Source: an uncultured Demequina sp. (lineage in GTDB: Bacteria > Actinomycetota > Actinomycetes > Actinomycetales > Demequinaceae). From it: 64,000 bases of DNA. Position numbers and translations under genes: made by a program. This document shows positions 49,291-58,000 of the stretch, in pieces (positions within the stretch are counted from its first letter, which is position 1; each line of letters opens with the position of its first letter). The stretch is from assembly GCA_937925595.1 (NCBI GenBank), contig CALALQ010000493.1, forward strand, positions 28,229 to 92,228, read 5' to 3'. The notes beneath the pieces are model-generated. The model had not been told where the DNA came from, made no database searches, and saw only the letters and a list, made by a program, of their open reading frames with translations.

Positions 49291-49560
49291 CTAGGCCGCC
49301 ACGAGCCCTTGTCGCACCGCAGCGGTCTTCGACCGCTCCACATGCGGGGACAGGTCGCCCTCGATCGCATCGTCGGTCAGCGAGTGGAAGTCGAGCACGC
49401 GCTCGGCCGCCGAGTCGAAGCCGACGGCGCGGAAGACATCGGCGATCGCCTCGGCCTGGTGGCACGAGAACGAGCCGGCCACGTCGTAGAGCGTGTGTGC
49501 GTCGAGTGCGTCGTCGAGTCTCGAGATGGAAGCGGTGACGCTCTGCAGAGTGATGGCCAA
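49291..49560 (-). CDS. Small protein of unknown function, TTG start
   Basis: 89 residues from TTG at 49560 with GAAAGGCG upstream; the longer frame from 49638 overlaps the helicase terminator. Helical and mildly acidic (AEAIADVFRAVGFDSAAERVLDF in part). No membrane segment or family. Start codon uncertain. Confidence 0.4.
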   Translation of the reverse strand: MAITLQSVTASISRLDDALDAHTLYDVAGSFSCHQAEAIADVFRAVGFDSAAERVLDFHSLTDDAIEGDLSPHVERSKTAAVRQGLVAA

Positions 49561-49641
49561 GGCAGCGCCTTTCGTAGTCGTGGGAGCGGCCCGTTGGGCG
49601 CACTCGTTCGGGTCTCTTGGATCCCGAACCAAAAGCACCCC

Positions 49642-49666
49642 GGGGCGGCGCGCGAGCAGCCGCCCC
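49642..49666 (-). terminator. 8-bp GC hairpin after the SNF2-like gene
   Basis: GGGGCGGC (49642-49649) pairs with GCCGCCCC (49659-49666). Confidence 0.6.
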
Positions 49667-49675
49667 AGGGCGCAG

Positions 49676-51178
49676 TCAGACCAGCATGAGGTCTGGTGTC
49701 AGGTCGAGGTCGCCGAGCATCTCTCTGATGTCGTCGTCCACGTCGTAGACCTCGACGCGTACAGCGTCGAGCAGGCCCTTCTGGACCATGTCCTTCCGCT
49801 CGAGCATGAGCGGCATCTTCTCGTCACGAGTCCCCTTCGTGATGAGTCGCCAGATCTGCACCGGGTGCTTCTGACCCATGCGCGCCAGGCGTGCGTTGGT
49901 CTGCTGGTAGTGCTCCAACGAGTCCGGCAGCGTGTACCAGATCAGCGTGTGGCCGCCGTCCTGGAGGTTGAGCCCGTGACCGGCGCTGGCTGGCTGCAGG
50001 AGCATCACGGGGATCTTCCCGGCGTTCCAGCGGGCGACCATGTCGCGGCTGCCATCGAAGGCTTCCACGGCGTGACCGGCGTCGGCCAGGTGCTTGAGCA
50101 GCTGGGCCTTATCGGATTTGTACTTGTACGCGACGATCACCGGCGAGCCGCCGTTGTTGCGGATCAAGTAGTCGGTCATGAGGAGCTTCTCCTCGTGGAT
50201 GACCGAGTAGTTCTTGTCCTCGTCGACGTACATCGTGCCCGACGCGAACTGCAGCTGCTTGCCGTACAGGATCGCGGCGTTGTCGGCCGTGATCGTGATC
50301 GTCCCGGGGTTGTTCGGGTCGGGGCTCGCGAGGTCCAGCACCAGCTCCTTGGTGAAGTCCTTGTAAGCCGTGAGCGTGTCCTTATCGAGCACCACGCTCA
50401 CGTCGTCGATCGATACGTCGGGGAGCGGGATCTTGGTGTTCTGCGCGCTCATGACCTTGTGGCGCACGCGCGCGTAGATCTCCTCCTCGGCGCCGGGGCG
50501 CGGCTCCCATCGGACCGGGCGGTTGTTCACGATCTTCGAGGGCACAAAGTACCGCTGGAGGTACTCGGTGATGGTCCCCCCGAGGGCCAGACCGCCGTCG
50601 AGCAGGTACATCTGGCTCCACAGGTCGATCAGCCCGTTGGGTGTCGGCGTGCCGGTGAGCTCGATGAATCGGATCGTGGCCGGCGCGACGTGGGAGAGTG
50701 CCTCGAAGCGGACCCCGGTGGGGCTCTTCAGCGTCTGCGACTCGTCGACGATGACCGTCTGGAATGGCCACAGGATCGTCTCGACGCCGTCGATGGTCTG
50801 CCGCGGCATGTTCTTCACCAGGTCGGCGACGAGGTCGACGTTGATGAAGTACATCGTGGGGGAGGACGACCAGATCGCCTGGTACTGCTCGAGGCGCTCC
50901 TCGCGGGAGTACTTCTTGTCGTTGTCCTTGACGATGAGGCTCTTCGCGCGAAGCGGGAAGCCCCACTTCTCGATCTCGTCGACCCAGGTGGAGCGGGCGA
51001 TGTTGATCGGCGCGACGACCAAGATGTGACCGTTGGGGCGAACTCGGGCGAGGGCGCTGAGCGTGCACAGCGACTTGCCTCCGCCCATTGTGAGGAAGAT
51101 GCCGCACTTGGGGTTGTTCACGATCCAGTCGACCACCACCTCTTGGTGGGGCATCAGTGAGGGCATGGTGAAGGTCAT
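49676..51178 (-). CDS. SNF2-like superfamily 2 helicase/translocase
   Basis: 500 residues. The ATG at 51178 overlaps the upstream stop as ATGA, which supports this start over the longer frame. Motifs: PHQEVVVDWIV (Q-like), MGGGKSLCTL (I), ILVVAPINIARSTW (Ia), VDESQTLKSP (II), IELTGTPTPNGLIDLW (III), IVAYKYKSDKAQLL, LLQPASAGHGLNL (V) and NARLARMGQKHPVQIW (VI). This is the compact SNF2 form common in phages and plasmids. A VRR-NUC nuclease is encoded 1.2 kb upstream, a pairing also seen in phages. It probably moves along DNA during replication or repair. Confidence 0.85.
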   Translation of the reverse strand: MTFTMPSLMPHQEVVVDWIVNNPKCGIFLTMGGGKSLCTLSALARVRPNGHILVVAPINIARSTWVDEIEKWGFPLRAKSLIVKDNDKKYSREERLEQYQAIWSSSPTMYFINVDLVADLVKNMPRQTIDGVETILWPFQTVIVDESQTLKSPTGVRFEALSHVAPATIRFIELTGTPTPNGLIDLWSQMYLLDGGLALGGTITEYLQRYFVPSKIVNNRPVRWEPRPGAEEEIYARVRHKVMSAQNTKIPLPDVSIDDVSVVLDKDTLTAYKDFTKELVLDLASPDPNNPGTITITADNAAILYGKQLQFASGTMYVDEDKNYSVIHEEKLLMTDYLIRNNGGSPVIVAYKYKSDKAQLLKHLADAGHAVEAFDGSRDMVARWNAGKIPVMLLQPASAGHGLNLQDGGHTLIWYTLPDSLEHYQQTNARLARMGQKHPVQIWRLITKGTRDEKMPLMLERKDMVQKGLLDAVRVEVYDVDDDIREMLGDLDLTPDLMLV

Positions 51179-51630
51179 TCGTTGGCTCCTCGTGAGATAG
51201 GGCGGTCGACCACCTGGCGCACCGTGTCGAAGTGCACGACGTCGAGCGGGTACACCGCGGGCCACTCGAAGACGAGCGGGCAGGTGATGAGCTCCGGGTC
51301 GGTCGGCGGCAAGGGGTGGCCGGCGTTGTGGAACTGCCGGGCCGTCCAGTCGACGGCAAACTGCTGACCCGAGTGAGGGTCGGTGACGACGGCGAACCAG
51401 TGAGAACCTTCGTCGAGGGAGTCGGCGCGCACGATGTGACCGTCGACGCCGGCGGACCGGGCGAGATCGAGGAATCGTGCGCTCATCACGTCACAGTCCG
51501 GCGACTCCCACTCGTCTTCGTCCGGATAGAGGAACGCCCACCCCCACGCGTCGGGATCCTCGGTGAGGAATCGACGGCAGAGGTGGGCGATCGTGTGCTG
51601 TGAGGTGGCGTCAGGCAGCGACCCGCTCAT
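51175..51630 (-). CDS. Possible papain/transglutaminase-fold protein with Cys-His-Asp
   Basis: 151 residues, ATG at 51630, overlapping the upstream glutaredoxin gene by 20 bases; a weak ribosome binding site is seen. SPDCDVMSARFLDLA, GSHWFAVVTD and FAVDWTARQF give Cys, His and Asp in the order of papain-like or transglutaminase-like enzymes, including glutamine deamidases. Whether it is active is unknown. Its stop overlaps the helicase start, so four genes (51961 to 49676) are tightly coupled. Confidence 0.45.
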   Translation of the reverse strand: MSGSLPDATSQHTIAHLCRRFLTEDPDAWGWAFLYPDEDEWESPDCDVMSARFLDLARSAGVDGHIVRADSLDEGSHWFAVVTDPHSGQQFAVDWTARQFHNAGHPLPPTDPELITCPLVFEWPAVYPLDVVHFDTVRQVVDRPISRGANE

Positions 51631-51964
51631 CTTCAGGGATCAGCAGGCCCGCCTCATCGAACCGCTGGATGGTCTCGCGCCACTTGTCCATGCGGCCGCC
51701 CGACCACCAGTCCTCGACGCCGATCTCGTCAGAGATAACGACGACGGGCATCTGGCGGCCGTAGGTCTCGACGACGTACTCGAACGGCGTCTTGCCGCCG
51801 AACTCGGCGCGAGGCTCGGTGTCCTCCTCGACGTTGATCGCCGTGAAGGGGACGCCCTTGAGGTCGAACTGCCTCTTGGTGTTGTCACAGATACTGCACT
51901 GGTTCTTGGTGAACATGAGCAGCGACAGCGGCTTGGTAGCCGTGCCGGTGGTGGCGCCGCTCAC
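51611..51964 (-). CDS. Glutaredoxin-like (NrdH-like) protein
   Basis: 117 residues, ATG at 51964 overlapping the upstream stop as ATGA. MFTKNQCSICDNTKRQF carries the CxxC redox pair (Cys23, Cys26) behind a beta strand; GVPFTAINVEED and MPVVVISDEIGVEDWWSGGRMDKW are the remaining thioredoxin-fold elements with the cis-Pro (MPVV). NrdH/glutaredoxins give electrons to ribonucleotide reductase and other enzymes. No reductase gene is in the window. It may support nucleotide supply or redox control of partner proteins. Confidence 0.75.
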   Translation of the reverse strand: MSGATTGTATKPLSLLMFTKNQCSICDNTKRQFDLKGVPFTAINVEEDTEPRAEFGGKTPFEYVVETYGRQMPVVVISDEIGVEDWWSGGRMDKWRETIQRFDEAGLLIPEDERVAA

Positions 51965-52242
51965 AGGGCCGGGTGCTTCACTCGGCCGCAGTTGTTGCAG
52001 ACGCGGTAACCGGGGTTACCGTCGCTGCCACAGCTCTGGCAGACCTGCGAAAGCTCCCAGAAGCGCTCGGCGTCCTTGCGGCGACGGACGATCGCGCGCC
52101 AGATCCAGAATGCCGTCCAGCCTCCGGACCAGGCGAGCCAGCCGAGCCCGGTGCCGAAGTGCTGGCTGAAGAGCACCCATGAAAAGAAGATCGTGAGCAG
52201 CGCCGAAACGGCTGCCAGGAGGAGGTACAACTTGAACCGCAT
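51961..52242 (-). CDS. Small membrane protein with zinc-ribbon tail
   Basis: 93 residues, ATG at 52242 with CAAGGAGTATC upstream. Two hydrophobic segments (about 4-25 and 31-50) are followed by a basic linker and a C-terminal ribbon CQSCGSDGNPGYRVCNNCG (CxxC-N11-CxxC), which should bind zinc in the cytoplasm. Function unknown. It is first of the coupled glutaredoxin/cysteine-enzyme/helicase group. Confidence 0.6.
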   Translation of the reverse strand: MRFKLYLLLAAVSALLTIFFSWVLFSQHFGTGLGWLAWSGGWTAFWIWRAIVRRRKDAERFWELSQVCQSCGSDGNPGYRVCNNCGRVKHPAL

Positions 52243-52261
52243 AGATACTCCTTGCGGGTAG

Positions 52262-52281
52262 ACCCTCGCGTCGGCGAGGGT
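52262..52281 (-). terminator. 8-bp hairpin upstream of the zinc-ribbon gene
   Basis: ACCCTCGC (52262-52269) pairs with GCGAGGGT (52274-52281). It follows the VRR-NUC gene on the minus strand and may end that transcript. Confidence 0.5.
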
Positions 52282-52356
52282 GGGCGTGGCCCGGGGGGAT
52301 GGGGGGTTGGAGCGGGCAAGACCGGGCGATCCGGCATCTCTCCGCGCTTATTTTGA

Positions 52357-52368
52357 CACGTTTATGAG
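52357..52368. promoter_or_regulatory. Operator-like palindrome, site 16
   Basis: CACGTTTATGAG with TTTTGA left and CGGATTCG right, in the gap before the zinc-ribbon/glutaredoxin group. Confidence 0.5.
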
Positions 52369-52395
52369 CGGATTCGTACACTCACGGCGTAGCGC

Positions 52396-52707
52396 TCAGG
52401 CGGCTTGCGGACGCTGGAGTGTCGCGCCCGAGGAGGTCAGCTCGTCGATAAGGTCGTCGACCTGCTCGCGGGTGTCGATGACGCGGACGTCACCTCCGGC
52501 GGCTCGCATCTGCGAGTGCCGGACGAGCTGAAGCTTGCGAGGCTCTTCTCCTGGAGCCTTCGTCTCGACGAACACGGTGTGCCCGTTGAGGATGACGATC
52601 CGGTCGGGGACGCCATTGATGCCGGAGGTGAACTTCAGGCACATGCCAGCGCATGCCTTGACCCGCTTGACGAGGTAGCCCTCGATGTAGCCCTCAGCCT
52701 TGCCCAT
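52396..52707 (-). CDS. VRR-NUC domain nuclease
   Basis: 103 residues from ATG at 52707 with GGAG upstream. The full minimal VRR-NUC pattern is present: YIEGYLVKRV with Glu9, GVPDRIVIL with Asp35, VFVETKAPG with Glu48 and Lys50, then LQLVRHSQM and GGDVRVIDT. Stand-alone VRR-NUC proteins are Holliday-junction or flap-type endonucleases in phages and mobile elements. It overlaps the upstream gene by 14 bases. The nearby SNF2-like helicase may be its partner. Confidence 0.8.
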   Translation of the reverse strand: MGKAEGYIEGYLVKRVKACAGMCLKFTSGINGVPDRIVILNGHTVFVETKAPGEEPRKLQLVRHSQMRAAGGDVRVIDTREQVDDLIDELTSSGATLQRPQAA

Positions 52708-53008
52708 GAGCGTTCTCCGCCGTCGTGAAGGGGCCGAAGGCCGAGACCAGGGGTGTGTAGCGCTCATCGCGTCGCTCACCGAGATGGTCCGTCCAGCAAC
52801 CCTGCTCGTCGAGGGTCCACCGGTCGCCCTCACGGTCGAGGTAGACGCCGGGTTCGGTCGGGATGGTGTGCTGCCGGGACCGGAGGTGCGCGTCGACTCG
52901 GCTGCGAGCTGCCTCATCGAGATCGCCGTACAGTGCGCGTGGCAGCAGCGGCGCGATCCGTGGGACGTAGGAGCTGCGTCGACGGCCGCGAAGCAGGCGT
53001 CTCAGCAC
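52694..53008 (-). CDS. Small protein of unknown function
   Basis: 104 residues from GTG at 53008, which overlaps the upstream stop region; CTGGGAG is the ribosome binding site. Longer frames overlap the upstream gene out of frame. Basic N-terminus, then YLDREGDRWTLDEQGCW, a strand-turn-strand segment. No known family. Tightly packed between neighbours. Confidence 0.4.
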   Translation of the reverse strand: MLRRLLRGRRRSSYVPRIAPLLPRALYGDLDEAARSRVDAHLRSRQHTIPTEPGVYLDREGDRWTLDEQGCWTDHLGERRDERYTPLVSAFGPFTTAENAHGQG

Positions 53009-53427
53009 GTCTGCTCCCAGCCCTCCGGGAGATTCACGGGAAGGCCGCACGGCTCGTGCATGAGCGTGACGCTGTCGAAGTCGCCGTCCTTGTAATTGAT
53101 CGCGACGACGCCCTCGAAGGGCTCGATCTCGGCTGCGTACGACCAGCGCTGTCCGATCTCGAGATCGAAGAGCGAGTCCGTGCGCACGTCGTCGCGGCAC
53201 CACGGGCAGACCAGCACCAGAGGGGTATCGGCTTCACCACCGAAGTCGGCGGTGGTCTCACCCACGGCGAGGTCGAACCGGGTGCCGAGGGTCGGCGCCG
53301 GGAACGCGCCGAGCGCCTTGACGGCTTCGTCGATCGCCGCGACCAGCCGGCGTGCCTGCGCGCGATTGGACTCGGTGACGGCTTCGGGAAGATGGATGCG
53401 GGATTCGGGCTCGATGTCGTTCGTCAT
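53002..53427 (-). CDS. Protein of unknown function with paired cysteines
   Basis: 141 residues from ATG at 53427 (AAGAG upstream; a start at 53460 is possible). The first half is helical. LVCPWCRDD gives a CxxC, later EPCGLP and a terminal Cys, so metal binding is possible. LFDLEIGQRWSYAAEIEPFEG suggests a strand-rich domain, quoted in part only. No family recognised. Confidence 0.4.
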   Translation of the reverse strand: MTNDIEPESRIHLPEAVTESNRAQARRLVAAIDEAVKALGAFPAPTLGTRFDLAVGETTADFGGEADTPLVLVCPWCRDDVRTDSLFDLEIGQRWSYAAEIEPFEGVVAINYKDGDFDSVTLMHEPCGLPVNLPEGWEQTC

Positions 53428-53456
53428 GCCGTTTCTCTTTCGCTTAGGGGAGTGGG

Positions 53457-53840
53457 TCACACCCGGGCTGTTGCCTTGTAGACCGGCATGTCGCCGGCGA
53501 AATGACTGAAGTCGTAGCCGACGCGGCCCACGGCCCGAAGGATCGCGCCCACCAGGGCGGGCGCAGTGCCGACAGGGAAGATCGCGAGGTCGTCACGGAA
53601 CAGGGTCCGAGGCGCTGCCGTCTCGACCTGCGCGAGAGTCACGCCACAGGCGCGCTCCAGCGGGGTGATGTTGGCCTCGGTGAACCCCGGGATGTGCTCG
53701 CTCTTCTCGAGCCAATCTCGGCACCGCTTGCACGCCGTCGCGCCGCGGTACTTACCGGTCTCGCGGGTGGCGAGCAGGCGGAACGAGTCGGGGCACGTTA
53801 CGGCGGGGTGGGTGTGGCGCCAGTGGATCGCGTTACTCAT
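53457..53840 (-). CDS. Protein of unknown function with cysteine pair
   Basis: 127 residues from ATG at 53840 with AGAGAGG upstream. N-terminal HWRHTHPAVTCPDSFRL and ATACKRCRDW include His/Cys residues that could bind zinc. The rest is mixed (IFPVGTAPALVGAILRAVG). It overlaps the upstream gene by 8 bases, so it is co-translated. Function unknown. Confidence 0.4.
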   Translation of the reverse strand: MSNAIHWRHTHPAVTCPDSFRLLATRETGKYRGATACKRCRDWLEKSEHIPGFTEANITPLERACGVTLAQVETAAPRTLFRDDLAIFPVGTAPALVGAILRAVGRVGYDFSHFAGDMPVYKATARV

Positions 53841-54117
53841 GGACGCCTCTCTGGTCGGTGAATTGGAAGGCCGCGCAGGCGCACTCGGAGAAGCCGCACT
53901 CACCCATTCCGATGCGGGAGCCGTCGCGCCATTCGGCCGTCGATGGGTCGTATCCGTAGCCGTGGCTGACGTTCCGGTGCTTGCACGTGCAGAGCGTCCT
54001 GTCACGGGCCGTCTGGATCTGGCTGTTTCGCAGATACTCGTGCCCGAAAAGCGGCCGCGCGTCGGAAACCTTCCACCAGGTGACGGGGTCTTTGGGGTCG
54101 GACGTGATGCGAGGCAT
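53833..54117 (-). CDS. Small Cys-rich protein, possibly zinc-binding
   Basis: 94 residues from ATG at 54117 with GAAGGGA upstream. LCTCKHRNVSHGYG and MGECGFSECACAAF provide six or so Cys/His ligands, consistent with a small zinc-binding domain. No known family match by eye. It follows a perfect 11-bp hairpin. Confidence 0.45.
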   Translation of the reverse strand: MPRITSDPKDPVTWWKVSDARPLFGHEYLRNSQIQTARDRTLCTCKHRNVSHGYGYDPSTAEWRDGSRIGMGECGFSECACAAFQFTDQRGVHE

Positions 54118-54120
54118 GAC

Positions 54121-54151
54121 GGTCCCTTCCGCTGCGGACACGGAAGGGACC
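54121..54151 (-). terminator. 11-bp perfect hairpin
   Basis: GGTCCCTTCCG (54121-54131) pairs with CGGAAGGGACC (54141-54151). One arm reaches the ribosome binding site of the 54117 gene, so it might also affect that gene's translation. Confidence 0.65.
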
Positions 54152-54158
54152 GCGCAGC

Positions 54159-54446
54159 CTATGTGGTGGTGAGGTTCTCGGTGCCCGAGGCGACGGCGGC
54201 CGCGAGGATCGCGTACCAACTCGTCAAGTCGCGGGGGTACTGTCCGAGCCAGGTGCGCTGCGCACCCTCTTCCTCGCCACGCGCGTGGCGCTGGAGCGCG
54301 TACTGGGTGACCATCTGAGCGGTCGCGTCGTCGTAGCCGAGCGTGGCCGCCTGGTTGAGGCCGGCGGCAATGTCGACTGGATCGACGTTGACGCCAGGCG
54401 TGAGAGACGTGCCGTTGACGTGGTCACGCCCCCGCGCATCACTCAC
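54159..54446 (-). CDS. Small helical protein of unknown function
   Basis: 95 residues from GTG at 54446, overlapping the upstream stop as GTGA. It is helical (DIAAGLNQAATLGYDDATAQ in part) with a C-terminal segment WYAILAAAVASGTENL. No membrane segment strong enough to call. Translationally coupled to the 54443 gene. Confidence 0.4.
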   Translation of the reverse strand: MSDARGRDHVNGTSLTPGVNVDPVDIAAGLNQAATLGYDDATAQMVTQYALQRHARGEEEGAQRTWLGQYPRDLTSWYAILAAAVASGTENLTTT

Positions 54447-54913
54447 TCGACGCCTTCTCCGTAGGCGAGGCGGATGCCACCGCCGAGGATGCCGACCTCG
54501 CGCCCGAACTCAGGGATGATGGCGGCCGCCTCGGAGGCCATGACCGCACCGTCGAACTCATCGAAGGGCGAGTCGCCGTGGCTCATCCCACCGGCCGTGA
54601 CGAACGCGAGGTTCTCTGCGCCCGGGATGTGCCAGCTGTCGGAGCCCCAGTCTTCGTGAATCCACACGAGTCCGTCGACGAGCAGCTTGACGAGCTCCTC
54701 GCGCTCCTCGTCGCGAGACTCGACCTCGCCGGCGTCGTCCGTGTCGATCTCGGCATCGGGTCCGAGCAGCTCGTACCGCCCGCTCGGGTCGATGTCGCTG
54801 AGCTTGCCCTCGATGGTGTCGAGGTGGCGCAGGACGACCTCTTTCGCTCGCTCGGCGTCGAGGCTCGCGCCCTGTTCGACGGTCATACCGAGGGAGACGT
54901 AGCTGGCGCTCAT
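54443..54913 (-). CDS. Acidic protein of unknown function
   Basis: 156 residues from ATG at 54913 with GAAAGAGAAA upstream; the longer frame from 55399 lies antisense to nothing but overlaps the polymerase gene and is rejected. It is acidic and helical in the first half, then LVWIHEDWGSDSWHIPG and a Gly-rich C-terminus. No family recognised. A perfect hairpin separates it from the polymerase gene. Confidence 0.45.
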   Translation of the reverse strand: MSASYVSLGMTVEQGASLDAERAKEVVLRHLDTIEGKLSDIDPSGRYELLGPDAEIDTDDAGEVESRDEEREELVKLLVDGLVWIHEDWGSDSWHIPGAENLAFVTAGGMSHGDSPFDEFDGAVMASEAAAIIPEFGREVGILGGGIRLAYGEGVE

Positions 54914-54949
54914 AGTGATTTCTCTTTCGTTGGTGGGGTCTGGACTGCG

Positions 54950-54986
54950 CGAAGAGGCCCCGGGTGGTGTTCCCAGGGCCTCTTCG
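54950..54986 (-). terminator. 11-bp perfect terminator after the polymerase gene
   Basis: CGAAGAGGCCC (54950-54960) pairs with GGGCCTCTTCG (54976-54986). Confidence 0.75.
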
Positions 54987-55023
54987 ATGCGCGGACGGTT
55001 GTTCCGTCGGGATGGTGGCGACC

Positions 55024-58000
55024 TCAGTCGCCCGTGAGATCGACGACCCCTGAGGGGTCCTCGGCTCGGTTCTGCCAGTTCTTCTCGTAGGTGCCGGCCA
55101 GCATGTCGAGGTAGACATCCAGGTCCAGGCATCCGAGAAGGTCGCGAACGGCTTCCTCCTCCATGCAGAGCAGGTCGCCGTTCTCGATGAGGATGCTCCA
55201 GGACGGGTCGATCCCGGAGATCCGCCGCACAGCGACGTCCTGGTCCTCGGGGAGCAGCTCCCTGCCCGTCTGAGCGGCCTCGACGCGGGTGCGCGCGAAG
55301 CCGTTCGCCTGCAGGATCCGCATCGCGATGGGGTCCGTGACGACAGGGGGCAGGTTTTCCTTCGCGCGCTTGACGCGGGAGGCCGGGTTGACCACCCACG
55401 CCCCCGCGTTCCGGAGGGACACCGCGCCGGGCTTGCCCTGGTGCACGATGAACATCCGGTTGTAGTGCTGAAGCACACGCGGATTCACGACCTTGTCCGG
55501 GTCCGGATCGACGGGGTCGACCGGGTCCGCGGCGAAGGGGATCGTGATCTTGCCGTCGCTGGCAGCGATGATGTTCTGGAACAGGCGCGCGGCCGTCACA
55601 GGGTCGTTCGTGCGAACGGCCTCGTGCAGCAGCTGCTTGCCCAGGCGCCGGTCCAGCGGCTCAGCGAGGCTGATCGGCGTGGTTCGCCATGACGGGATGA
55701 ATCCGCCGGCGGCGTACCGCAGGTAGCGCGCGAGCGCCCAGTCGAGCACCGCCGGGTGGGCGAGGCTCTTCGTGGGCTGCGGCCCCTTGTGGCACGCAAG
55801 CGTCCCGCCGGAGGCCGAGACGATCTCGGCTTCCCAGACAGGCGTGTCGGGGTCGTCGGGGACCTTCAGCTCGAGGCGGTTGTTCGAGTCCTTGCTCACG
55901 ATGATGAGCGGTTCGGGCTCGATCTCCACGTTGATCAGGGCCTGCTGCTCGGCCAGCACGCGGTTGTTGATCTCCTCGTCCAGGACGGAGTACAGACCGT
56001 CCGTGTTGGTGGAGATGATCCGCGCCCCGGCGAGCGTCTGCGCCTGACCGATGCGCCACGAGAACAGCTGGCCGATGATGCGCATCGAGATGATGGCGTT
56101 GTTGACGCGGATGGGTGTGTGGTGAGTGGTGTCACCGGCGCCCGACGCCGAGTTCAGGATGAGCTTCGTTCCGTTGCGGAGAACGCCCAGCCGTGTACGC
56201 TCTTCGGCGCTCAGGCTCGGGTCCTTCATCATCTTCCCGTAGCGGTCCTTGTCGGCCAGGATCTTTGCGTAGCGGTCCTCGCCCAGCTCTGCGTTGTAGA
56301 ACGCGCTCATGTTGCGAAGCATGTTCGGGTAGTAGCTGGTGAAGTCCTCGTGAATGGCCGGGGCCATCGACGTGAAGGCGTACTTGGGCTTGAGCTTGGT
56401 CGAGCCGTCCGCCTTCTGCTCGAACAGCGCCGGCGGCGCGGTCGGCTCCCTGTAGCCCACTCCCGGAAACTGCGACGCTATCTCGAAGTACCGCTCCCCA
56501 TCGAACTGGTCGGGCGGGCAGGTCGCCCATCCCGGGTAGCCGGCTTCGAGTGCTTCCGACATCGCGGTGAGCGCCTTGATGGTCGACTTTGAGGTCAGCA
56601 CCTCGGAGTACTGGACCACGCGCCCGTCAGGCAGCGTGACGCCGCCCTTGGTGGTGCGCACCACAAGCGGGTCGGGGAACGCCTTCTGGACGGCGCCCAG
56701 CAGCTCGTTCTTGGGCCTCCACGCCTCGACGTCGGCCCGGTAAGTGGCCCAGTCCGCCTCGGCGCCGTGGATGCCTCCCGTGGAGAACGTGGCGAAGCAC
56801 GTCGACGGTGACCCGTCCGCGTTGAAGTACGGCAGGTTGTTCGGCAGCTTCGGGATGTCCGTCAGGCTCAGGGCCATCGGACCGTCCGGCCAGCGCTTCA
56901 TGTACTCCTCGGAGCCGTTGAAGTTCTTGCCTTCGATCGAGCGGTAGTACTCGTACACCTTGTCGAACTGCGCTCGCGCGTTCGCATCCGAGATGTTCGC
57001 GTAGAAGAACTCACGGCAGTCCTCGAGCACGTTACGGCGCTCGACGCCGCGCTCCTTGGCGACCATCTCGGACGGGTACATGAAGCTGACACCCTCGAGG
57101 TCGTCGAGGTTGCCGTACGGGCTGAGGATCAGCCCCACGAGCTTTGCCGACGACGCGTCCGGCGTGAGCCGTCCACGGCGCACGGCCGTGGGGTGGATGT
57201 TCGGTGCTCCCGTGAACTTCGACTTCTCGTAGATCGTCTCGGGGTACTCGTCGATCAGACCCTTCTTCAGGTCGAAGCCCGAGGAGTAGGTCGGGTGCTC
57301 GAACAGGTCGGCCAGTCCCACGACGTCGGAGACGTTGTACGCCAGCAGCTCGTAGAAGTCGGCGAGAGAATCCACCGTAGCGTTGTGGCCCTCGAGCTTC
57401 TCGCTCTCATAGATCTGGCGACCCAGGCCGCCGAGCTGACGCTTCAGCCCGACCAGCTTCTGCGCCTCGTTGAGTCGTGCGATGTCGATGTGACGGCCCG
57501 AGTTCATCATGGCGTTGCGGATCTTGTTCGGCGTCGACGCCCAGCGCTTTCCACCGGCGACTCGGCCGTCGGTGAGGTAGCGCGGCATGTAGCTCTTGAA
57601 CGGCTCCTTGAACAGTTGGTCGTTGTGCTCGCGCAGCATCGCCGCCGTGGGGGCGGAGAACCCACTGTCGAAGCGGAGCCGCTGCTGAATCGCCAGCCCG
57701 ATGTGCGCGAAGGCTTCGGTCAGGTAGATCGCGAGCATCGTCGAGTCGTAATTGAACGAGTTGTAGCCGGCGATGTACGGGTGGGCGTCGAACGGGTCAT
57801 ACTCCGGGTCGGTGTCACACACCGGGCGGAAGTACGGGTGACCAGGAATGTCGTAGGTCGACGGCGAGTGGGGGTCGTTGACGTTGTCCGCGTCGCTGAG
57901 CCCCACCAGGCGGGCAAGAGCCATGCTGTGCCCGCACTGCGTGAGGTCCCAGAAGCGGATCTCGGGGGCCTTGCCGTCGCGGGGCTGGAGCGCGGGGTTG

